From: Colwellia sp. 12G3
Lineage (GTDB): Bacteria; Pseudomonadota; Gammaproteobacteria; Enterobacterales; Alteromonadaceae
DNA length: 64,000 bases
NCBI RefSeq assembly: GCF_002836775.1
Contig: NZ_PJAQ01000054.1
Location: forward strand, 124,001 to 188,000
Direction: 5' to 3'
Shown piece after piece: positions 25,199 to 33,653 of this stretch. A program made the translations under genes and the position numbers. The number at the start of each line of letters is the position of its first letter. The stretch's first letter is position 1. Below the pieces are notes generated by a model. That model was not told the DNA's origin. It was given only the letters and a program-made list of their open reading frames with translations, and made no database searches.

Positions 25199-26935
25199 AT
25201 GGAAGAGCTAAAACTATATACTTACATCGCAGTATTTGGCACGTTCGCTTTATACTTCGCCATTGCTTGGTGGGCTCGTGCGGGTTCTACCAGTGATTTC
25301 TACGTAGCGGGCGGCGGCATTACCCCATTACAAAACGGTATGGCAATTGGTGCCGATTGGATGAGTGCCGCGTCATTCATTTCAATGGCAGGTATGATTG
25401 CCTTCATGGGTTATGGTGGCTCAGTCTTCTTGATGGGTTGGACCGGTGGTTATGTATTATTGGCAATGCTATTAGCACCTTATATGCGTAAACACGGTAA
25501 GTTCACTGTACCTGAGTTTATCTTCGATCGTTATTATTCAAAAACTGCCCGTATTGTTGCGGTAGCTTGTTTAATCATTGCCTCACTAACTTACATCATC
25601 GGTCAAATGAAAGGTGTGGGTGTTGCTTTCTCTCGCTTCTTAGAAGTTGATTACGGTTTAGGCTTAGGCATCGGCATGTTCGTTGTTTGGGTATACGCTG
25701 TACTAGGTGGTATGAAAGGTATTACTTACACGCAAATCGCTCAGTATGTGGTAATGATTTTTGCTTACACTATTCCAGCGGTATTTATCTCATTACAACT
25801 TACCGGTAACCCAATTCCACAGCTAGGTTTAGGTAGTACATTAGCTGACGGTAGCGGTGTTTACTTACTTGATAAGCTAGATATGGTTGTTACTGACTTA
25901 GGCTTTAAAGAGTACACCACAGCGAGTTTAGGTGGTGGATTGAATATGTTCGCTTATACCATGTCTCTGATGATTGGTACTGCAGGTCTTCCTCATGTAA
26001 TTATGCGCTTCTTCACTGTACCTTCAGTACAAGCAGCACGTGCTTCAGCGGGTTATGCGTTAGTCTTTATTGGTCTTCTTTACACCGTTGCTCCGGCAGT
26101 TGGTGCAATGGCTCGCTTAAACTTAATGAATACTATTGAGCCGACAGCAGGTCAAAACCTTGAGTATTCAGAACGTCCACAATGGTTTAAAGATTGGGAA
26201 CGAACTGGCTTATTGAAGTATGAAGATAAAAATGGCGACGGTAAAATTCAGTACACTGCTGATGCAGCAACGAATGAAATGATTAAAGTTGACCGTGACA
26301 TTATGGTACTAGCAAACCCTGCTATTGCGAATTTACCAAACTGGGTTATCGCGTTAGTAGCAGCCGGTGGTTTAGCCGCGGCACTATCAACAGCAGCCGG
26401 TTTATTACTCGCGATATCGTCCTCAATTTCTCATGATTTAATGAAAGGGGTCTTAACACCAGACTTGTCAGAGAAAAATGAGTTGTTGGCAGGTCGTGTT
26501 GTAATGACCATTGCAATACTGGTATCGGGTTACCTTGGTTTAAATCCGCCTGGCTTTGCCGCAGGTACTGTTGCGCTAGCCTTTGGTTTAGCGGCATCAA
26601 GTATCTTCCCAGCATTAATGATGGGTATCTTCTCTAAGAAGATGAGTGGTACAGCAGCAATATCAGGTATGGTTGCAGGTATCGGTGTAACAATGTTATA
26701 CGTGTTCCAACACAAAGGTATTATGTTTATCCCAGGTACTTCATTCCTAGGTGACATGGGTAAAGATTGGTTCTTTGGTATCTCTCCTAACGCATTTGGT
26801 TCAGTTGGCGCATTAGTTAACTTTGGTGTAGCGTTTGTAGTACTTAAGTTTACTGGTCCAGCGCCAGCACATATCCAAGCTATGGTACAAAATATGCGTA
26901 TCCCTGGAGATGTTAGTGCAGCACACGATCACTAG
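25199..26935 (+). CDS. Sodium:solute symporter, VC_2705 subfamily (ActP-like)
   Basis: 578-aa inner-membrane transporter of the SSS family with about 13 membrane segments. The TM1 region carries STSDFYVAGGGITPLQNG and DWMSAASFISMAGM, typical of monocarboxylate symporters. A periplasmic or cytosolic insertion of about 80 residues (about 310-385) has an EF-hand-like DKNGDGKI segment, which may bind calcium. ActP imports acetate with sodium; the VC_2705 group is its close relative, and the exact substrate here is inferred. It forms an operon with the DUF4212 gene and is closed by a strong terminator. Confidence 0.9.
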   Translation: MEELKLYTYIAVFGTFALYFAIAWWARAGSTSDFYVAGGGITPLQNGMAIGADWMSAASFISMAGMIAFMGYGGSVFLMGWTGGYVLLAMLLAPYMRKHGKFTVPEFIFDRYYSKTARIVAVACLIIASLTYIIGQMKGVGVAFSRFLEVDYGLGLGIGMFVVWVYAVLGGMKGITYTQIAQYVVMIFAYTIPAVFISLQLTGNPIPQLGLGSTLADGSGVYLLDKLDMVVTDLGFKEYTTASLGGGLNMFAYTMSLMIGTAGLPHVIMRFFTVPSVQAARASAGYALVFIGLLYTVAPAVGAMARLNLMNTIEPTAGQNLEYSERPQWFKDWERTGLLKYEDKNGDGKIQYTADAATNEMIKVDRDIMVLANPAIANLPNWVIALVAAGGLAAALSTAAGLLLAISSSISHDLMKGVLTPDLSEKNELLAGRVVMTIAILVSGYLGLNPPGFAAGTVALAFGLAASSIFPALMMGIFSKKMSGTAAISGMVAGIGVTMLYVFQHKGIMFIPGTSFLGDMGKDWFFGISPNAFGSVGALVNFGVAFVVLKFTGPAPAHIQAMVQNMRIPGDVSAAHDH

Positions 26936-26992
26936 GTCTCTATTACTAGAAAAGTGTTAGTTGAAATGGTTATTTTAACCAACACGTAAACT

Positions 26993-27038
26993 AAAAGGCT
27001 AGACGACCCATTTTAACAGTCGCCTAGCCTTTCTTTTT
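26993..27038 (+). terminator. Intrinsic terminator of the symporter operon
   Basis: AAAGGCTAG and an inner CGAC pair with GTCG and CTAGCCTTT; a T-rich tail follows. A weaker hairpin (GTGTTAGTT with AACCAACAC) lies just upstream at about 26954-26985. Confidence 0.8.
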
Positions 27039-27110
27039 CTAGGGCAATTTGTTCTAATGCAATGAAAGATAAACCGCCCCAACATAACTTACTACTAAAA
27101 AGATAATCTT

Positions 27111-27551
27111 ATGAATAAACACATAAAACTTGCCTTCATGGTCGCGCCTATTCTTGCAATTGTTGGTTTTATTGGTGCCGATCTCTATGAAGAGAATGAA
27201 GCTTCTCAAGATAAAATAGTGCAACTAGTACCCGAAGGGCATTGTGATATTGCCAATAAAAGTTGCGTACTTATCTCAGGTGAATTTAAAATAAATGTTT
27301 CTGACGAGGCTGGTGTTACCGAAGTTAATTCAACTTTTCCATTAGATAGTGCGACGCTATTTTTAGTCAATAAAAGTGACAAGATGACACCGTATCCTTT
27401 AGGCATGAAAAAGAGCCCATATTATTGGCGTAGCAATACACCGCTAAGTGGTTTACTGGCGAATAAAGGTGATAGCTATAAACTACGTTTAATTGTAAAA
27501 ATTAAAGGTGGCCAATACATTGGCGAATTTTACACGCAAACAGTGCAGTAA
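27111..27551 (+). CDS. Membrane-anchored periplasmic protein of unknown function
   Basis: 146 aa with one N-terminal membrane segment (about 7-25) and a periplasmic beta-rich domain holding two Cys (GHCDIANKSCVLIS), which could form a disulfide. No family is recognised with confidence; the size and topology recall FixH-like accessory proteins, but the sequence support is weak. It lies between the symporter operon and the MCP-tip-like gene, on the same strand. The symporter terminator precedes it, so it probably has its own promoter. Confidence 0.6.
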   Translation: MNKHIKLAFMVAPILAIVGFIGADLYEENEASQDKIVQLVPEGHCDIANKSCVLISGEFKINVSDEAGVTEVNSTFPLDSATLFLVNKSDKMTPYPLGMKKSPYYWRSNTPLSGLLANKGDSYKLRLIVKIKGGQYIGEFYTQTVQ

Positions 27552-27693
27552 CCTCGTTATCTGTATTATTTGAAAGCGTAATCGTCAGGAAATGAACTGT
27601 CCGCTAAAATCTTGATTTAGATCAATAAATCAATCTACATGCCTTGTTATCTGTGTCTATAGTTAATAGACCGTTGGTAAGATAACAATAAAA

Positions 27694-28305
27694 ATGACCG
27701 AATTTTCAAATAATTACTTTGTTTGTGTCGCAGAAATTGCTGCAAAGCTTGATCAAGCGACGGGCATTGCCCAACAACTCTCCTTAACTGCCAGTAACGC
27801 TCGAGCTGTCGCATTACGCGCCGGTGAGCGAGCCGCTGGTTTTCGGCCACTGACTGACTTTATTGATCGTTTGGCTGAATTAACGATTAAATCTTCCCGC
27901 AGTATAAATCAATTGGCAGCGACATTAAGTCAAACTTCAGCAGATAAAGTTCGCGCTGATTCTGCCATAGAGCATTTTAATATTGTCTTTATCAAGGCAA
28001 AAGACTCTCAATTCATTGGTAGCTTAGATCAGGTATATCAACGTTGCCAAGCTAAACAAGCGCAACTTGAAAAAAGCTATAAAAGGCAAATTGATCGTCT
28101 GAGTGAAGAACTTATAATGCTCAGTAATGAGCTACGTAACGCGGTGATTTTAGCGACTTTATCTCGAGTAGAAGCGTCACAGGCAGGCATAGAATATCAA
28201 GATGCACTGATTAATGTTGCTGATAATGTTGAAGGTGCCGCCAGTAAAATTAAAGAGCATATTAACTACTCGCAGCAAATGGTTTCTACCCTAGAAGAAT
28301 ACTAA
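27694..28305 (+). CDS. Soluble helical protein with degenerate chemoreceptor hairpin tip
   Basis: 203 aa, almost entirely helical, with no membrane segment and no sensor domain. Residues 25-70 align without gaps to the MCP hairpin tip: GIAQQLSLTASNARAVALRA, then GERAAGF, against the canonical IAxQTNxLALNAAxEAARAG with GExGRGF. Using E. coli Tsr as reference, the residues matching N381, R388 and E391 are kept (N35, R42, E45), but E385 is Val (V39). It may therefore be an MCP-derived scaffold with altered CheA/CheW contact. The stop codon overlaps the first base of MITE B. The next gene encodes a diiron ODP-type protein. Confidence 0.65.
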   Translation: MTEFSNNYFVCVAEIAAKLDQATGIAQQLSLTASNARAVALRAGERAAGFRPLTDFIDRLAELTIKSSRSINQLAATLSQTSADKVRADSAIEHFNIVFIKAKDSQFIGSLDQVYQRCQAKQAQLEKSYKRQIDRLSEELIMLSNELRNAVILATLSRVEASQAGIEYQDALINVADNVEGAASKIKEHINYSQQMVSTLEEY

Positions 28306-28570
28306 TACCAATTTGATTAAATTTCTTCCCAACTCAGAGCTCTGCTTGATGTTCAATAACAAGGCAAATTTGTTTCGGTTTAGTCATTCTAAATCAAATA
28401 AACTTAACGATGTTAGTGAACATCGAGAAAGCTCCCAGAGGGCGAGTTTAAAAGGTTTACATGCTGCGTTATTGATTTTGATAAGGGAATAACCATTCTC
28501 TTCAATCAATGCCTTGCCTCTAAGCCTTTTAATTCTCGCTGAGTGGGAAAGAACTTAATCAACTTGGTAT
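28305..28570. repeat. MITE-like element, copy B
   Basis: 266 bp, ends ATACCAATTTGATTAA and TTAATCAACTTGGTAT. Its reverse complement aligns along its whole length with copy A (5431-5694), including CACTCAGCGAGAATTAAAAG and ATGGTTATTCCCTTATC. Its first base is the last base of the preceding stop codon, and it fills nearly the whole 302-bp gap before the ODP-like gene. Confidence 0.8.
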
Positions 28571-28607
28571 AATCATAGCTATAAAAATAATATCACAAGG
28601 AAGATAG

Positions 28608-29357
28608 ATGAAAACGCATAAGCTTTTTGAGAGCAAATCACATACTTGGTTAATGTTTGGTCGTGATGATGAGAAACCCGATGAAATTATTGATACCAAC
28701 CAATATATAGTCATTACCCATAAGAATGCTTTATTAATGGACCCTGGCGGCATTGAACTTTTTTCGTCAATGCTTGCCGCTGTTATTAAACAATTACCCG
28801 CAGATAAAATAACCCATCTTTTTGCATCACACCAAGACCCGGACATCATTTCTTCTCTGGGATTGTGGGACCAAGCATTACCGTCGGCAACATTGCATTC
28901 TCCTTGGATATGGGAGAGTTTTATAAGACATTTTGGCATGCATAATATTAGCTATTCAGCCATACCCGATGAAGGTAGTACATTAAAAATAGATCAAGTT
29001 AGCTTAGATTTTATCCCTGCGCATTATTTGCATTCTTCGGGCAATTTTAATGTTTATGATGGCGAAGCAAAAATATTGATGTCCGGTGACATTGGCGCTG
29101 CATTGGAAAGTGTTGAAGCGCCGCTATTTGTTGAAGACTTTGATGAACATATTGGCAAGATGAAAATGTTCCACCAACGTTGGATGCCATCAAATGAGGC
29201 GAAAAATGATTGGGTTAGACGTGTACGTAAGCTAGATATAGAGATGATGTGCCCACAACACGGCAGAATATTTAAAGGTGACAATGTTAAGCGCTTTTTA
29301 GATTGGTTTGAGGCACTTGAAGTCGGCATCATTAGTAAGGCTTCCACCGAGGCTTAA
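28608..29357 (+). CDS. MBL-fold diiron oxygen-binding (ODP-type) protein
   Basis: 249 aa, the metallo-beta-lactamase-like diiron core of flavodiiron proteins without the flavodoxin domain. The expected ligands are visible: H75, D77 and D79 in SHQDPD (flavodiiron proteins have HxExD), H142 or H139 in AHYLHSSGNF, D161 in SGDIGA and H218 in CPQHGR. Stand-alone ODP proteins act as oxygen/iron sensors for a soluble chemoreceptor in spirochetes. Here the preceding gene encodes a soluble MCP-tip-like protein, so a similar role is possible. A plain hydrolase or O2/NO-reducing enzyme is the alternative. A good AAGGAAG site precedes the start. Confidence 0.75.
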   Translation: MKTHKLFESKSHTWLMFGRDDEKPDEIIDTNQYIVITHKNALLMDPGGIELFSSMLAAVIKQLPADKITHLFASHQDPDIISSLGLWDQALPSATLHSPWIWESFIRHFGMHNISYSAIPDEGSTLKIDQVSLDFIPAHYLHSSGNFNVYDGEAKILMSGDIGAALESVEAPLFVEDFDEHIGKMKMFHQRWMPSNEAKNDWVRRVRKLDIEMMCPQHGRIFKGDNVKRFLDWFEALEVGIISKASTEA

Positions 29358-29835
29358 TATGCTGTCGCGGTAACGCATACCTATGTATACCCGTTCCACT
29401 TGAAGATGCAGGATTCAACTGGAATTATAAACGCCTTTAGGCAAGGCATTGATTGAAGAGAATGGTTGTTCAGGAGAATATGCTCCTGCATTCTCTAAGA
29501 AGCTACATGGAGGTAGCTTCTGAGCGTTTAATGCCGTAATTTATCGAATATTGCAATCTATTCACCATCTATTCAACCATCTATTCAATACATGTAGCAC
29601 AAAAAGCTATTACATCAAGCTGAGTCATCACCCTAAAATGGCTCGTTCACCTGCTTTTCTCCGCTGATATCACTGCACTGCCTAGGTGCGTCGCCCCCAT
29701 AAATAGTGCATTTCTCTTCTTGAATGCTTAGTGCTAACTATCGTATCTAATTGATATTTAAGTTTTATAAAATAATATCAGTCACTGGCATTGAGTTTGC
29801 TCTATAAAGTTATATACATTTTATAGGGTAAAATA
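29358..29835. other. 478-bp gap upstream of the nitrate transporter
   Basis: Contains a repeat-like stretch starting ATACCCGTTCCACTTGAAG (29387) that shares the block GGCAAGGCATTGATTGAAGA with MITE B read in reverse, so it is a diverged or partial relative. It also contains three tandem 11-12-bp units of ATCTATTCAAC (29556-29591). No ORF. No clear FNR or NtrC site was seen. Confidence 0.55.
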
Positions 29836-31317
29836 ATGAGTAATCAAGTTGGCATAAAGTTGTGGTCATTTACAGGGAAAATGAAAATACTCCATTTAAG
29901 TTGGATGGCATTTTTCATTACCTTCATGGTGTGGTTTAACCATGCACCATTACTTGCCGTCATTGCCGATAGTTTAGGCCTTAGCAGCAGTGAAATTAAA
30001 ACATTACTGATTTTAAATGTCGCGTTGACCATACCTGCACGTGTCATTATTGGCATGTTAACCGATAAATATGGGCCTAGATTAACTTTTGCTGTGTTAC
30101 TTGCGGTCTGTAGTGTGCCTTGTTTTATGTTTGCTTTAGCACAAAATTTTGAACAAGCAGCAATATCTCGATTTTTACTTGGTTTTATCGGTGCTGGTTT
30201 TGTGATTGGTATTCGTATGGTAAGTGAGTGGTTTCCTGCACATGAATTAGGCACTGCTGAAGGTCTTTATGGTGGTTGGGGTAACTTTGGCTCTGCCGCT
30301 GCAGCGATGTCTTTACCTATGTTGGCCCTTTTTATTGGCGATGCTTTCGGGGTAGAAGAAGCGTGGCGTTATTCAGTTGCTCTTACTGGTTTACTAAGTT
30401 TAATTTTTAGTTTCATTTGGTATGCCAATGTTACTGACACACCTAAGGGAGCGACCTACTTCAAGCCTAAACAAACAGGCGCGATGGAAGTAACCAGTGT
30501 TGGTGATTTTTATTTACTATTAATCATGAAGTTACCTATGTACGGCGCATTAGCGTTACTGACTTGGAAACTTTCTCCAGAAGGCGTTAGTTTACTTTCA
30601 AGTAATATGGCCATTGCTGCCTATGTCGGTTTAGTTGCACTCTTTATTGTTGAAGTAAGAAAAACCTTTCAAATTAACGGACACTTATTTAGCGAAGAAG
30701 TCCCTGAGATGCACCGCTATGAATTTAAACAAGTTGCGGTACTAAATATTTTATATTTTGCGACGTTTGGTTCTGAATTGGCGGTTGTTTCTATGTTGCC
30801 TTTATTCTTTGCTGAAACCTTTAGCTTAGATATGGTTTATGCAGGTTTACTCGCTTCTTTGTATGCTTTTATGAATCTAATGTCTCGTCCGGGCGGCGGT
30901 TGGTTAAGTGATAAGTTTGGCCGTAAAAAAACCTTACTCATCTTAACGGCTGGTTTAGCGGTAGGTTATTTGGCTATGTCACTTATTGACAGTACTTGGC
31001 CACTGGTCTTGGCTGTTGTTACGGCAATGGCATGTTCGTTCTTTGTTCAGGCTGGTGAAGGGGCAGTATTTGCGGCAGTACCTTTAATTAAACGTCGATT
31101 AACAGGACAGATAGCGGGTATGACTGGTGCTTATGGTAATGTTGGTGCAGTTGTTTATCTCACTGTATTATCTATGGTGAGCTACCAAGACTTCTTCTTA
31201 GTGATTGCAGCGACTGCTGTCGTTGGTTTTATCACGTTACTCTTTATGAAAGAGCCAAAGGGTTCAATGACTGAGATTCGTGAAGATGGCACAGTAGAAT
31301 TAATTCAAGTTAGTTAG
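29836..31317 (+). CDS. Nitrate/nitrite transporter, NarK/NasA (NNP) family
   Basis: 493-aa major facilitator with about 12 membrane segments. NNP signatures are present: the first [20 protein letters not shown] region and a second Gly-rich signature around [25 protein letters not shown], with the conserved nitrate-binding Arg residues in TM2 and TM8 regions ([30 protein letters not shown]). It imports nitrate for the downstream assimilation enzymes. The gene order transporter, kinase, nirBD, nasA indicates assimilation rather than respiration. Confidence 0.9.
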   Translation: MSNQVGIKLWSFTGKMKILHLSWMAFFITFMVWFNHAPLLAVIADSLGLSSSEIKTLLILNVALTIPARVIIGMLTDKYGPRLTFAVLLAVCSVPCFMFALAQNFEQAAISRFLLGFIGAGFVIGIRMVSEWFPAHELGTAEGLYGGWGNFGSAAAAMSLPMLALFIGDAFGVEEAWRYSVALTGLLSLIFSFIWYANVTDTPKGATYFKPKQTGAMEVTSVGDFYLLLIMKLPMYGALALLTWKLSPEGVSLLSSNMAIAAYVGLVALFIVEVRKTFQINGHLFSEEVPEMHRYEFKQVAVLNILYFATFGSELAVVSMLPLFFAETFSLDMVYAGLLASLYAFMNLMSRPGGGWLSDKFGRKKTLLILTAGLAVGYLAMSLIDSTWPLVLAVVTAMACSFFVQAGEGAVFAAVPLIKRRLTGQIAGMTGAYGNVGAVVYLTVLSMVSYQDFFLVIAATAVVGFITLLFMKEPKGSMTEIREDGTVELIQVS

Positions 31318-31369
31318 TTAAGTCGGATCCGCTTATCACTAACATGAGCAACACTACCATGAGAAAGTA

Positions 31370-33199
31370 ATGACAATAGACAGCACAGCACGCGTAAAAA
31401 CTGCTCAAACAACTCAAACAACTCAAACAACTCAAACTAAGTTAGAGGTCTCTTTGGGTGGTTACAGCAGTGCGGGTATTAAGGCAGACAATCAAGATGC
31501 TTTTGCTTCTTTAGTGCCTAATCCCGCAGAGCTAACCGCCAAAGGTGTTGTTGCTGTAATTGCGGACGGTGTTTCTAGTGCCACTAAGGCGGCAGAAGCC
31601 GCTCAAATATCGGTTACACAATTTATTGGAGACTATTATGCAACGCCGGCAACTTGGTCGACCCAAAAGTCTGCCAGTAAAGTGCTATCGAGTTTAAACC
31701 AGTGGCTTAATGCACAAGTTGATAACAAATCAGGTTATTCGCTTCAATGGTTAACAACGTTTTCAGCGTTGATCATCAAATCCTCAACCGCTTACATTTT
31801 TCATGTCGGCGATACTCGAATTAGCCTATATAGACATAGTTCACTCGAGGCAATTACGACTGACCATCAACAAAAGCAGGGGCCATCTCATAGTGTATTA
31901 ACTCGGGCTTTAGGTTCTGATCACCGCTTACAGGTTGATGTGCAACAAGTTGCCGTTCAAGCAGGTGATGTTTTTGTATTAACCTGCGATGGAGTGCATG
32001 ACTATATACCTACCCAACAATTGAAGGGGCAGCTCAATAACATCTCTAAGGAATCGACTAGCCAAGACTTAGAGAAAATGTCCAAGTCCTTGACTGAGTT
32101 AGCCATAACTAATGGTAGCAAAGATAATGTCAGCTGCTTATTAGTACAAATTGGCGCCACACCTAACAGAGCATTAATCGAGATTGAGCGAGAGTTACTC
32201 AATAAAGTCATCCCACCTGCTTTGGCTGTGGGCAATAAAATCGATGGCTATAAAGTGTGTAAAGTTATTCATAACAGTGTTCGTTCGCACCTCTATTTAG
32301 CTACCCACCCTGATCAAAAAGAGCCTTGCGTACTTAAAGTCCCTTCACAAAATCTCACTGAAGACAGCTACTACTTACAAGGTTTTATTCGTGAAGCTTG
32401 GTTAGGCGAAAAACTCAGTAATCCACATGTGATGAAAATAAAACGCGGCAGTGAAAATAGCCAGTTTCTTTATCACATTTGCGAATATATTGATGGGCAA
32501 ACTTTAGGGCAATGGATGTTTGATAATCCAAAACCTCAGCTTGCACAAGTGCGTGATATTATTGAACAGATTATTATCGCCTTACGTTCGTTTCAGCGCT
32601 TAGAGGTTATTCATCGTGATTTAAAGCCTGACAACATTATGATTGATGCCTATGGCAAAGTGTTCCTTATTGATTATGGCACCGCGCTTATTGCCTCACT
32701 GGCGGAAAATAATGATGTGTTAACTGAAACAGTACCTCAAGGCACATTGAATTATATCGCGCCAGAAACACTACTGACTTTACATGCCGACCATCAAAGT
32801 GATTTGTTTTCCTTGGGGGTTATTGCTTATGAAATGCTGTGTGGAGAATTGCCTTACAAACCGATGCAAAGAGCTGACATGAATAATCATAGTCATGCTA
32901 TTAATGACGAAAAGAGTCATTTAGATAACTATTCACAATGGCAGTATCGCAGTATTCGGCAATTTCGTAGCGACTTACCTTTTTGGCTTGATATGGTGCT
33001 ATCCAAAGCAACCCAAGCTGACCCTAAATTTCGTTTTCAGGCTTATTCTGAATTCAAAGCTGATCTGAGAAAACCTACCTCATCAGCATTGGAAGAATAC
33101 AAAAGCCAACCACTCTTACAGCGTAATCCGATAGTATTTTGGCAAGGCGCGACACTGCTGTTTTTCATATTATGGTTATCTGCCTTATTTATTAATTAA
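31370..33199 (+). CDS. Fused PP2C phosphatase-Ser/Thr protein kinase, membrane-anchored
   Basis: 609 aa. The N-terminal PP2C domain (about 28-262) has the metal-binding motifs DNQDAF, VIADGVSS, CDGVHDYI and GSKDNVSC. The kinase domain (about 290-565) has the ATP-site Lys in VLKV, catalytic H415-R-D417-LKPDN and DYG in place of DFG. The Gly-rich loop is poor (VIHNSVRSHLYLA). One C-terminal membrane segment (about 587-607) anchors it to the inner face of the membrane. A Gln-Thr-Thr repeat near the N-terminus comes from a 9-bp tandem repeat. Such fused enzymes recur in gammaproteobacterial nitrate assimilation clusters; the substrate is unknown. Confidence 0.9.
   Translation: MTIDSTARVKTAQTTQTTQTTQTKLEVSLGGYSSAGIKADNQDAFASLVPNPAELTAKGVVAVIADGVSSATKAAEAAQISVTQFIGDYYATPATWSTQKSASKVLSSLNQWLNAQVDNKSGYSLQWLTTFSALIIKSSTAYIFHVGDTRISLYRHSSLEAITTDHQQKQGPSHSVLTRALGSDHRLQVDVQQVAVQAGDVFVLTCDGVHDYIPTQQLKGQLNNISKESTSQDLEKMSKSLTELAITNGSKDNVSCLLVQIGATPNRALIEIERELLNKVIPPALAVGNKIDGYKVCKVIHNSVRSHLYLATHPDQKEPCVLKVPSQNLTEDSYYLQGFIREAWLGEKLSNPHVMKIKRGSENSQFLYHICEYIDGQTLGQWMFDNPKPQLAQVRDIIEQIIIALRSFQRLEVIHRDLKPDNIMIDAYGKVFLIDYGTALIASLAENNDVLTETVPQGTLNYIAPETLLTLHADHQSDLFSLGVIAYEMLCGELPYKPMQRADMNNHSHAINDEKSHLDNYSQWQYRSIRQFRSDLPFWLDMVLSKATQADPKFRFQAYSEFKADLRKPTSSALEEYKSQPLLQRNPIVFWQGATLLFFILWLSALFIN
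31404..31439 (+). repeat. In-frame 9-bp tandem repeat
   Basis: Four consecutive copies of CTCAAACAA (the last reads CTCAAACTA). Slippage would add or remove three-residue units near the N-terminus of the kinase without shifting the frame. Confidence 0.85.
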
Positions 33200-33653
33200 C
33201 CAATAATGATGGTATAGATTATTAATATATTAAGGGCCATAACTGCTTCAGGTTTAGTTAGCCGCACTACTTTTAACAGGAATAAGCTTTCGTTTTATAG
33301 CCACTTATTCACTTATACCATCAAGAACATTGTTGTTAATTATAGCGAAAGCTCATACCCCTCCCCTTAGAATTTACTTTTACCTCGAGTTGGAAGCCCC
33401 ATTATTTAATTAATTTGTTAGGTTATGAGCATGATGGACACTGCACCGTCTGAGTGCTAAATAGTCTTCACTCTAGTGCAAAGATACCACTTTTAAAGAG
33501 TGGGTTTGCTGTAACTGATTGTTATTATGATGGAAAAAATATTGGCATTCAGCTTGCTCTACTAAAGGCATCTTGAATAAAACCTTATAAAGAGTGTGTC
33601 CTTTACTCATTGGTTTTATTTCATTCACGCATTATGAGTAGGATTACGCCCTT
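33200..33653. other. 454-bp leader region of nirB
   Basis: No ORF. Weak dyads include AGCTTTCG (33283-33290) with CGAAAGCT (about 33346-33353) and CCACT...AGTGG (33487-33503). An ANTAR-type antitermination leader is possible for a nirB operon, but no convincing twin-hairpin motif or terminator with a T run was found. Confidence 0.4.

Noticed and set aside
33200-33653. ANTAR (NasT-type) antitermination leader of nirB
   Set aside because: Hairpins are short, the hexaloop pattern with conserved A and G was not found, and no terminator with a T run lies before nirB.
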